The translations under genes and the position numbers were made by a program. Shown piece by piece: positions 57,302-64,000 of a DNA stretch of 64,000 nucleotides (within the stretch, counting starts at the first letter, position 1; every line of letters begins with the position of its first letter). Source of the stretch: Acidianus infernus (GTDB taxonomy: Archaea > Thermoproteota > Thermoprotei_A > Sulfolobales > Sulfolobaceae); assembly GCF_009729545.1 (NCBI RefSeq), contig NZ_WFIY01000004.1:842001-906000 (forward strand), written 5' to 3'. Under the pieces are notes generated by a model that had not been told where the DNA came from, ran no database searches, and was given only the letters and a program-made list of their open reading frames with translations.

Positions 57302-59239
57302 TCAGACTATACCAAAAGTTTTGAGTAATTCTTCTAACTTACATTTTGAGCTTGCTGCTACCTTGAAATATATCTCTTTAGGAATTTTATATGTTCTCTT
57401 TATTATTTTATCTCCAACGTAAACTCTGAAGAAAATTTCGTTATATGCAGGATCCAGAGGAAATATTATTTTCTCAGGAAGCCCTCTATAACTGTGAGTT
57501 CCGTAGAAAACTTCTATAGGATAATAATATCTCATATTTGGTATTAAAACTAAATAGGGATAGTCTACTGTATAATATAAGCTTATTATAGGGTCTTCTA
57601 AATTTACTATTACTTTATCTCCAGAAACCTTCACGCCTTCCTTTAAGCCTTCCTTAACTAATAATGCCTTTTTGTGCATTGGATAATGATAAACCTTAGT
57701 CCAAGATATGTCTCCTCTACTAGTATATAGTATTTTCTCTATATAGTTGCCGTGGTCTATAATTTTTGATTTCCACTCACTTGGGGGTTCTACGAAAATT
57801 ATAGGGACGAGTAATTCCATAGAGGTTTGTATAGTGTTATTCCTTATTACTTCTATTTTAATAATTTCATTTGATTCTTTTTGATTAAATATATTTACAG
57901 GGATTTTGAGCTCCTTATTAATCTCCTTTTTGTCAAAGATAATATCAAATGATTGATTTCTGAATCTTATTCTAATAGTGTAAGGAATATTAGTTACTAT
58001 TTTAGCGTTAATAGTTATATTTAGATACGAATTCATTTTAGTTCCTAAAACTTCTCCATTTGTTCTTATAATAGAACCTTTTGCATATATTTTAGGTTTT
58101 TCGCTAATAATTGGTATATTAACATTTAAAGAGAAGAAAGGTGAGATTAATTTGAATTTAGCCTCATAATCTCCTAATAATTTTGGTTCCACTTCAACTT
58201 GGTAGTAATTTGAATTTGTATCCTTTCTATTAACTTCTATTACATTTTGATACTCTATGTCATAGTTTTTTCTTATAAGGATTTTTATTGGCGAAGACTC
58301 ATCTAGCACGGTTTTCTCAACTTTCATTACTTCTTCATTATCCAGGCTATCTACTACTCCAACAAAGGGATTTGTGAACAAGACTATATACCTAGTAGTC
58401 GCGCTTGATGCAGAGCTGAGGAATTTATATATTAAAAAAAGGTTCTTGTCATAAACTAATGTGTGAATGTTAGTTGTTAATATAATGAAGTTAGAATTTA
58501 CAAAGCTTAAGAAAGGGTTAACATTAATTTCAATTTCCTGCCATATTCCGTCATTAAAATATTTTACCCTATCGACGCACGATATAACTACTCCGTTACC
58601 GATAACCCCTAGTAGTTCTGCCTTGTTTTCACAGAAGCCTATTACTTCATCCTCAAGTAATATTTTACCATCAAGAGTTTGAAATACCAACTTGTTGCCT
58701 TGTTTACCTAAAAGAATTTTTTCCTCATTTATTCTAAAGGATCCAGACTTTGATATTATTTCTGTATATCCATCATAAACTAGCGAAATTGCGTTTTTAT
58801 TTACTATATAATATTTTGGTTTTTCTCTATTAATTTCCATATTGTCGTATATGAGAGTTATCTTTTTACTATTTTCTAGGATACAAGTATTGAAATATTT
58901 CAAGAATTCATTGTATTTATTTCCTCTAAAAATATATTCGTTTTCCTTTATTTGTAGTATTTTCTCATATACTCCCTCAACGTTAATGTAAGTGACACCT
59001 AGAAAATCTCCTTGAGTTTCCTCCAGCACTTCCTCTTTCCCGTCGATTTGAATCAACTTATTACCTTTTTGAATAACCCATGGCTCTTTTCCTATACTTA
59101 CTTCAGGAAAAAGAACAATCTCTGGTTGTCTTATTGAATCAGTCTTTAAATAGATTGTATCTTCGATATTTTCTAAAGTGTAATTCACTCCTTCCGGAAT
59201 AAATATTCTTGAAATATATTTATAAATAGGAATTTTCAC
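57302..59239 (-). CDS. Large beta-rich protein in the UpsX position
   Basis: A 645-residue, soluble-looking protein. The first ~310 residues are repeated short strands (propeller-like: KYYIVNKNAISLVYDGYTEII..., KLVFQTLDGKILLEDEVIGF), and the rest resembles beta-sandwich domains. There is no signal peptide or membrane helix. It heads the X-E-F-like trio, as UpsX (function unknown) does in Sulfolobus, and has a similar size. GTG start with ATTTAAATA about 22 bp upstream; the m5C methyltransferase ends 28 bp before it. Confidence 0.55.
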   Translation of the reverse strand: MKIPIYKYISRIFIPEGVNYTLENIEDTIYLKTDSIRQPEIVLFPEVSIGKEPWVIQKGNKLIQIDGKEEVLEETQGDFLGVTYINVEGVYEKILQIKENEYIFRGNKYNEFLKYFNTCILENSKKITLIYDNMEINREKPKYYIVNKNAISLVYDGYTEIISKSGSFRINEEKILLGKQGNKLVFQTLDGKILLEDEVIGFCENKAELLGVIGNGVVISCVDRVKYFNDGIWQEIEINVNPFLSFVNSNFIILTTNIHTLVYDKNLFLIYKFLSSASSATTRYIVLFTNPFVGVVDSLDNEEVMKVEKTVLDESSPIKILIRKNYDIEYQNVIEVNRKDTNSNYYQVEVEPKLLGDYEAKFKLISPFFSLNVNIPIISEKPKIYAKGSIIRTNGEVLGTKMNSYLNITINAKIVTNIPYTIRIRFRNQSFDIIFDKKEINKELKIPVNIFNQKESNEIIKIEVIRNNTIQTSMELLVPIIFVEPPSEWKSKIIDHGNYIEKILYTSRGDISWTKVYHYPMHKKALLVKEGLKEGVKVSGDKVIVNLEDPIISLYYTVDYPYLVLIPNMRYYYPIEVFYGTHSYRGLPEKIIFPLDPAYNEIFFRVYVGDKIIKRTYKIPKEIYFKVAASSKCKLEELLKTFGIV

Positions 59240-59267
59240 GTAATTTAATAGGTATTTAAATTATAGA

Positions 59268-60344
59268 CTACTGCAAAAGTATTTTAGTTATAAAAAATCC
59301 TTCTGTAAAGTTGATGTGAGGAAATAACCTTATTCCATTAACGCCATCAATATAAGGCCTCTCTCCAGGGATTTTAGGTTTCTCAGTCTTAAGATTCATA
59401 AAGTGTTCTTCTCCTTCTTCAGGGAATAAGGAACATACTGCGTAAATTAAATAGTCTGCATTAATAGTTTTCCTAGCTTCATCTATCATTTTCCTTTGAA
59501 GCTGAGAATAATAAGTTACTTTTTCCCTTGTAAGGTTAACCATTATTGCAGGTTCATTAGAAATCATTCCAGAGGAGGAGCAAGGTGCATCAAGTAGTAC
59601 TTTATCTGACCTTAACATTGAATTATTAGTAGAATCTTGGTGTATAATATGAATTTTATTCATATTAACTCCCATTTTTTTAAGTAAATCCACCTCTCTT
59701 TTTAGTCTATTTATGTCAATATCTGCTAGAAATAATTCAACGCTATTCTCACCTAGTTGCATAATCTGCGACGCTTTATTACCTGGAGCAGAGGATAAAT
59801 CTATAATTTTATCGCCCTTTCCAACTTCTAAACTCTCAACAGTTAATACGCTTGCCTTATCTTGAATAATAACTTCAAAATTTGCAAACTCCTTAGTCTT
59901 TTTCAGTGCACTCTCGTTCTCAACTTTAATCAAATAATAGACGTCTTTATCAACCTCAAAATTAACTCCTTGATTCTCTAATGATTTTAAAACCTTGTCT
60001 ACATCAGCCTTTAAGGTATTTATCCTAACCCACGTATTTTTAATTCTCAAAGATCTCTCTAAATACTCTACATCTAGATATCTTGATAACTCTTCCCTGG
60101 CCCATGAAGGTAATAAAATTTCATAATTACCTTGTAAAAACTGATCTACTTTTTTAGACCTTTTACCCTTTAGAGAATTATATGAAAGTAAGAGTAGCCT
60201 AGATATCTCATATAATTTGTCGTAATTCATCCCCTTAACTTTCTTAATCTCTTTAGTTTTTTTGAAAGCAACAGGCAAAGGATATCCTTTTTCTTCTACG
60301 AAATATAAAAGGGTAGTCAAAAAATCTTTAATCAATTTTCTCAC
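59268..60344 (-). CDS. RNA m5C methyltransferase (RsmB/NSUN family)
   Basis: S-adenosylmethionine-dependent cytosine-C5 methyltransferase for tRNA or rRNA, 358 residues. N-terminal helical domain and PUA-like linker, SAM motif IIDLSSAPGNKASQIMQLG, motif IV LDAPCSSSGMISNEP and motif VI YAVCSLFPEEGEEHF, each with the expected cysteine. It overlaps the preceding gene's stop by four bases on the same strand. The RNA target is unknown. Confidence 0.9.
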   Translation of the reverse strand: MRKLIKDFLTTLLYFVEEKGYPLPVAFKKTKEIKKVKGMNYDKLYEISRLLLLSYNSLKGKRSKKVDQFLQGNYEILLPSWAREELSRYLDVEYLERSLRIKNTWVRINTLKADVDKVLKSLENQGVNFEVDKDVYYLIKVENESALKKTKEFANFEVIIQDKASVLTVESLEVGKGDKIIDLSSAPGNKASQIMQLGENSVELFLADIDINRLKREVDLLKKMGVNMNKIHIIHQDSTNNSMLRSDKVLLDAPCSSSGMISNEPAIMVNLTREKVTYYSQLQRKMIDEARKTINADYLIYAVCSLFPEEGEEHFMNLKTEKPKIPGERPYIDGVNGIRLFPHINFTEGFFITKILLQ

Positions 60345-60970
60345 AAAATTACGTAATTATTTACATTACACAAGTTCTTCTTCCTACATAAGTTGAAGAA
60401 ACAATCAATAGCTTTTCTTCCTTTAAGTCCTAATTCCTTTGAAACTGACGTTATTGCACCTTTCGCTTCTTGCAAACTTGCGGATTCCCTAATTACTATT
60501 TTTACCTTGCTTATTACGTCTTCAGGCAAATTACTACCTATAACGTTCAAAATTATTGGTAAATCTCCGCATGTCTCTTTCCACTTATCACTTAATGATA
60601 TCTTAAAGTCCTTTGTAGTGAATTTACTCCCGTTACAGTTATCTCTACCATTTGGAATTCCTCTGTAATTCATTAAAACCTTTAGAAGGTAAAACTCCGT
60701 GGAATTACTATTTATGCAGACTTCGTTCTTCAAACTATCTAATCCTAAAGAATTTACCGCATAAGCCCCGTTTGATAATATTTTTGTTTCAATATAATTT
60801 AAGTCTGGAAGAGGAAGATAATATAGGTCAAAATTAGTGTATTTAAACTTAATTTCTTCTTCCTTAACTTTTATTGCTTCTATTTCAATTCCTTTATCTA
60901 TTTCCTTATCTAAAATAGGTAATATAGGTAGTAGTTCCTCTTCTTTTGAATAAGCTAAAGTGAGCTTCAA
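60341..60970 (-). CDS. Unknown protein, possibly MqnA/MqnD-like binding fold
   Basis: A 209-residue protein from TTG 60970 (MKLTLAYSKEEELLPILP); an upstream TTG at 60994 adds eight residues. The stretch SLSDKWKETCGDLPIILNVIGSNLPEDVISKVKIVIRES recalls MqnA/MqnD substrate-binding-fold enzymes of futalosine menaquinone synthesis, but the N-terminus is divergent and five cysteines cluster late (DCFFNLCRKKNLC). That assignment is tentative. It is coupled to the m5C methyltransferase by a four-base overlap. Confidence 0.55.
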   Translation of the reverse strand: MKLTLAYSKEEELLPILPILDKEIDKGIEIEAIKVKEEEIKFKYTNFDLYYLPLPDLNYIETKILSNGAYAVNSLGLDSLKNEVCINSNSTEFYLLKVLMNYRGIPNGRDNCNGSKFTTKDFKISLSDKWKETCGDLPIILNVIGSNLPEDVISKVKIVIRESASLQEAKGAITSVSKELGLKGRKAIDCFFNLCRKKNLCNVNNYVIL

Positions 60971-61024
60971 TCCAATAAGAGAGAGATTACACAAAAATTA
61001 TTAATCTTTCTACTTACAACTCAT

Positions 61025-61897
61025 GTGATATTCATATTAGGTTCTGGATATGCAGGATTAAACGCATATTATAATATAAAAGGAGGAGCGGGAAAAGTAA
61101 TTCTTTCTCGCGAGAGTAAATTCATTTTCTATACAGCATATCTTAGAAATCTGATAAAAAATACGAAATATGAAGTTAGTTTAAATTTTGTCCAAAAAGA
61201 GGAGATAAAAGATGTTGATATTTCTAATTTAGAAATAAAAACTAATAAAGGCGAGTATAAGGCAGATAAAATAATCATTGCTTTAGGTTGTGAAAGACCT
61301 AATTTAGCTCGCATAATGGAGAAAATAAGGAACGATAAAGAAATTTGTATAACTGCAGAAGATGAGTACGACGATTATTTGGCCCTGCAGATAGCACTAT
61401 ATTCAAAAATTGCTGGCAAGAACGTAAAATATCATGGTAAATTCTTATCTTATCTAGGTAATAAGGTAGCCAATGTCGTAAGTGAAGTAACACAAAAATA
61501 CATTAAAACTTGTGAAGAACCTAACCTCATTATCGAAAAATGTGTTCCTCCAGAGTTTACCGGCCTACTAAGTGTTAATAGTTATCTTGAAGTTAAGAAA
61601 AACGTTTATGCAATAGGAGATATTATTAAAGGTTGGCCAAAATTAGGAGAGTTGGCAATGAGAGAAGGAATATACGTTGGTAAAAGAATATCTGGAAAAC
61701 TTGAGGGAGGATTTGAACCGATTTATATTCACATAGTTACTACTGGAAGAGAAGGCATTCATATAAGGTCTAAAGTACCTTGGGGAATTAATTATCAAGA
61801 AGTTAAAGTTTCTAAAATTAGGTCATTGATGAAGAGATTCATAGAAAAGTATTATATTTGGAGGAAAGGTAACATGGGATTTCTATATTATTTATAG
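61025..61897 (+). CDS. FAD-dependent pyridine-nucleotide oxidoreductase (NDH-2-like)
   Basis: A 290-residue flavoprotein: FAD fingerprint FILGSGYAGLNAYYNI at the N-terminus, IIALGCERP as the ATG-like second motif, and VYAIGDIIKGWPKLGELAMREG as the conserved late FAD motif. It is shorter than type-II NADH dehydrogenases (about 400), and the NADH-binding subdomain is reduced. The C-terminal amphipathic WRKGNMGFLYYL could attach to the membrane. Being close to doxB, it may feed quinone, which is inference. GTG start. Confidence 0.75.
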   Translation: MIFILGSGYAGLNAYYNIKGGAGKVILSRESKFIFYTAYLRNLIKNTKYEVSLNFVQKEEIKDVDISNLEIKTNKGEYKADKIIIALGCERPNLARIMEKIRNDKEICITAEDEYDDYLALQIALYSKIAGKNVKYHGKFLSYLGNKVANVVSEVTQKYIKTCEEPNLIIEKCVPPEFTGLLSVNSYLEVKKNVYAIGDIIKGWPKLGELAMREGIYVGKRISGKLEGGFEPIYIHIVTTGREGIHIRSKVPWGINYQEVKVSKIRSLMKRFIEKYYIWRKGNMGFLYYL

Positions 61898-61960
61898 ATG
61901 CCCAGGGACTGGGGGGTATCAGGGGATTATCCGCCTTCATATTTTAGTCCCTGAGCATCT
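61896..61960. repeat. Long stem-loop immediately after the flavoprotein stop
   Basis: AGATGC (61896-61901) pairs with GCATCT (61955-61960), and CAGGGACT (61903-61910) pairs with AGTCCCTG (61946-61953), separated by one C/A mismatch. This makes a 14-bp stem with a GC-rich 35-base interior. On the minus strand the interior holds ATGAAGG and CTGA 12 bases apart, reminiscent of C/D boxes. It could be a structured small RNA or a 3'-end element. Confidence 0.5.
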
Positions 61961-62053
61961 CTAAATTATCTACATATAAATGAGGTTAAAATTATTAGCT
62001 CTATATACAAAGCAAATACTTAGATGCTTGGCGTTGAGCAACTTATCTAAAGA

Positions 62054-62060
62054 TTTTTAA
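62054..62060 (+). promoter_or_regulatory. TATA box of tRNA-Ser
   Basis: TTTTTAA is centred 28 bp before the first tRNA base. Confidence 0.55.
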
Positions 62061-62084
62061 GTTATAGATTAGAATAAATATAAT

Positions 62085-62169
62085 GCCGGGATCGCCTAGC
62101 TCGGTTAGGGCGGCGGCCTGCTAAGCCGTTGGGGGAAACCCCGCGCGGGTTCAAATCCCGCTCCCGGCG
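62085..62169 (+). tRNA. tRNA-Ser (GCT)
   Basis: An 85-base class-II tRNA without intron: acceptor GCCGGGA/TCCCGGC, anticodon loop CTGCTAA (GCT, reads AGC/AGU), a long variable arm (GGGG/CCCC stem), T arm CGGG-TTCAAAT-CCCG and discriminator G. CCA is not encoded. Confidence 0.96.
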
Positions 62170-62496
62170 CTACAGAGTTCAAGATTAATTGTGGGGTAGG
62201 GTAAAGTACTTATAATCTAACTAAATATTATTCTCTCTCAATTTCGCAATTTATTCAATTGTACTTTTATTTAGTGCACTAGATCTAGTAACTGTCATCA
62301 TTTACTGTTCTATGTTGCTAGGCATAGAATTCTTGATTTTTAATAAAAAATCTTTAAATTCAATATTTAACATACTTTACCTTATATGTGACATTTTCCT
62401 TTATTATAGATAGTTTAACTGTGTTAAAGTAACTTTATAAAAAAATATCAATGTAAAATATAAGAACTAAAAATATACATTACTCATAGATCCGAT
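62170..62496. other. 327-bp gap upstream of doxB
   Basis: AT-rich; no gene is supported. It holds a TATA-like TTTATAAA at 62434-62441, whose spacing predicts a transcript start near 62464 and a leader of about 33 bases for the oxidase. An open frame of 33 codons (near 62310-62410) is hydrophobic but has no supporting signal. No repeats or GC islands were seen. Confidence 0.4.
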
Positions 62497-64000
62497 ATGA
62501 GTCTAAAGGATCTTGTAATTTCCTTATTCCAACTTGACAAAGACTGGACTACTAGAATCGTAATGGCAATGTTAGTAATGGGAGTTATATGGGGCTTATT
62601 AGGAGTTATAGACTCCTTAATGGTTAGAATCCAAGAGTCTACCTGGGGAACCTATGGAGTATTGGCAATGACTTCACAGGAGTACTATGCAGGAATAACT
62701 CTACATGCAGAGAGGGACTTATTTGGATTTGCAGAGCAAGTCGAGTTTGCATTATTCATTTACTTTACAATAAAATTACTAAACCTTCAGCCTAGAGCAA
62801 AATGGTTATTAAATGCAGCATTTATTGCAATAAACATTTCCATGATGTTCATGGAAGGACCCATTGTTGCATTCCCAACATTTAATGACAATTACTTTTC
62901 TGCAACTGATTGGTACTATATATCTCCAATGGGGATTCCTCCTTATTCTGAGTACGTAGTTTCTCCGCTATTCTTCATAGGCTGGTTATTACTTGATGCC
63001 TTCACTTATATGGCCTCAGTATGGATCATATACCATTACTATATTGCATCTAAGTCATTAAAGGAAAAATTGCCAGTACCTCTAGTATTCTTCCTAATGA
63101 ATACCTTATTGTATGCAATAGGTTACTCCGGAGTAACTGCTGCTGACATATGGGATATTCTAGCTTATGCTGGAATAGTTGGATTAAATCCAATAGCTAA
63201 CCAAATAGCTTTCTGGATATTTGGCCATGCAGTAGTTTACATGGCATGGTTACCTGCGGTAGCTGCACTCTACTTACTAATACCAACTCTAGCAAATAAA
63301 CCATTATATAGTGATAGAATGGGAAGAATTTCCGCATTACTCTACTTAATCTTCTCTAATAACGTTCCTATACATCACTTATACATGGTTAATTTACCAG
63401 TAGCAATAAAAGTACTGCAAGAAATATTAACTTATGCAGTAGTAGTTCCCTCAATGATGACTTTCCTTAACTTATGGGCTACAGCAAAAGGTGCTCAAGT
63501 TAACTTTAACGTAATTACTGCGTTTGTAGCAACGTCATTTGCAGGGGCAATTGCCGCAGGAGTAACTGGAATTTCAAACGCAACAATAGCCTTTGATTCA
63601 ATAGTCCACAATAGCATGTGGGTAGTTGGGCACTTCCACGCTATGATCTTATTATCAATTGTACCTGCAGCAATGGCGGTATTATATTTCATGATACCAA
63701 TGATGACTGGAAGGCAGTGGTATTCTAGCAAGATGGCGTGGATTCATTACATTGGTTATACAATAGGGGCTTCAATCCTAATAATTGGCTTTGAAATAAT
63801 AGGCCTTTACGGCGTTGTAAGAAGGGCGGAAATATATCCAAGGGTTCCTGGCTTAGTATTTGCTGAGAATTTAGCAACAGTTGGAGCACTTATTGCTGAA
63901 ATCTCTACACTAGTTTGGTTCGTAAATCTAGTAGCAACACTAGTGAAAGGAAGGACTGCAAGATTAGAAGGATTATCACTAGGCCAGCTCATTAACACGG
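62497..64000 (+). CDS. doxB: Terminal quinol oxidase subunit I, DoxB/SoxB type (3' end outside window)
   Basis: Heme-copper oxidase subunit I that reduces O2 with electrons from caldariella-type quinol and pumps protons across the membrane. 501 codons are visible, with no stop before the window edge; DoxB is usually a little under 600 residues. Ligands are clear: low-spin heme His in LHAERDLFGFAE, Cu-B His and cross-linked Tyr in FGHAVVYMAW, the Cu-B pair in PIHHLYM, and two heme ligands in GHFHAMILL. About 12 membrane helices. Start ATG 62497 (MSLKDLVISLFQ). Companion dox genes would follow beyond the window. Confidence 0.93.
   Translation, partial: MSLKDLVISLFQLDKDWTTRIVMAMLVMGVIWGLLGVIDSLMVRIQESTWGTYGVLAMTSQEYYAGITLHAERDLFGFAEQVEFALFIYFTIKLLNLQPRAKWLLNAAFIAINISMMFMEGPIVAFPTFNDNYFSATDWYYISPMGIPPYSEYVVSPLFFIGWLLLDAFTYMASVWIIYHYYIASKSLKEKLPVPLVFFLMNTLLYAIGYSGVTAADIWDILAYAGIVGLNPIANQIAFWIFGHAVVYMAWLPAVAALYLLIPTLANKPLYSDRMGRISALLYLIFSNNVPIHHLYMVNLPVAIKVLQEILTYAVVVPSMMTFLNLWATAKGAQVNFNVITAFVATSFAGAIAAGVTGISNATIAFDSIVHNSMWVVGHFHAMILLSIVPAAMAVLYFMIPMMTGRQWYSSKMAWIHYIGYTIGASILIIGFEIIGLYGVVRRAEIYPRVPGLVFAENLATVGALIAEISTLVWFVNLVATLVKGRTARLEGLSLGQLINT

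Noticed and set aside
62310..62410. 33-codon hydrophobic ORF upstream of doxB
   Set aside because: Too short, with no ribosome-binding site or promoter at the right place; expected by chance in AT-rich DNA.

Overview
The window is a 64 kb piece of an AT-rich archaeal chromosome, almost certainly from the order Sulfolobales (Thermoproteota). The evidence is a DoxB/SoxB-type terminal quinol oxidase subunit, a tandem-thioredoxin protein disulfide oxidoreductase, an archaeal-type methionine adenosyltransferase, Cdc48/VAT, FEN1, L7Ae, LSm, a 5S rRNA gene unlinked from 16S/23S, many leaderless genes with a TATA box about 26 bp before the start codon, and frequent TTG/GTG starts. The genus cannot be fixed from the sequence alone. 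Gene density is very high, and most genes have recognisable housekeeping functions.

Layout. 1-3.6 kb: cdc48, a small helical protein and FEN1, whose only workable start codon is ATA. 3.7-9.5 kb: tetrapyrrole operon (precorrin-2 dehydrogenase-like, hemA, hemB, hemL, hemC, hemD, a small unknown), followed on the same strand by an alkaline-phosphatase-superfamily enzyme and a two-gene flavin dehydrogenase (9.5-13.6 kb). 13.6-20.5 kb: MBL-fold nuclease plus ATP-dependent DNA ligase, a candidate C/D-box RNA, dcd, a GC-rich probably structured intergenic island, a coiled-coil protein, Pdo, AMMECR1, Mut7-C RNase and a small membrane protein. 20.5-32 kb: RqcH/NEMF homologue, Rio2, a DUF460-like protein, MAT, LSm, pyrG, hexulose-phosphate synthase, Trm112-like protein, phosphohexomutase. 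32-33.5 kb: initiator tRNA-Met, a broken ORF, L7Ae, tRNA-Asn. 33.6-39.7 kb: gltX, phosphoglycolate phosphatase, HD hydrolase, 5S rRNA, a zinc-ribbon protein, a DUF1512-like protein, methionine aminopeptidase. 39.7-49.9 kb: MBL hydrolase, pheST, an alpha/beta hydrolase, a CinA-like protein, a LysN-like aminotransferase and several regulators and unknowns. 49.8-59.2 kb: a locus syntenic with the Sulfolobales ups (UV-inducible pili) region. 59.3-64 kb: RNA m5C methyltransferase, a possible MqnA/D-like protein, a flavoprotein, tRNA-Ser, and doxB running off the window end.

The most interesting region is 49.8-59.2 kb. The helicase, membrane glycosyltransferase, ParB-like and endonuclease III genes that lie beside the ups operon in Sulfolobus acidocaldarius are all present and look intact. 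The pilus genes have collapsed to three: a large beta-rich protein in the UpsX position, a GspE-like protein that has lost its P-loop and Walker B residues, and a half-length TadC-like membrane protein. No prepilin is visible; a divergent winged-helix gene sits where upsA/upsB would be. This could be a decayed pilus locus or a re-purposed, ATPase-dead machine.

A second recurring theme is promoter geometry. Several divergent gene pairs have start codons about 50-62 bp apart around one palindromic AT box such as CTTTTAAG, so one TATA element could serve two leaderless genes in opposite directions. Functional calls come from motif recognition and knowledge of protein families; no database search was possible.
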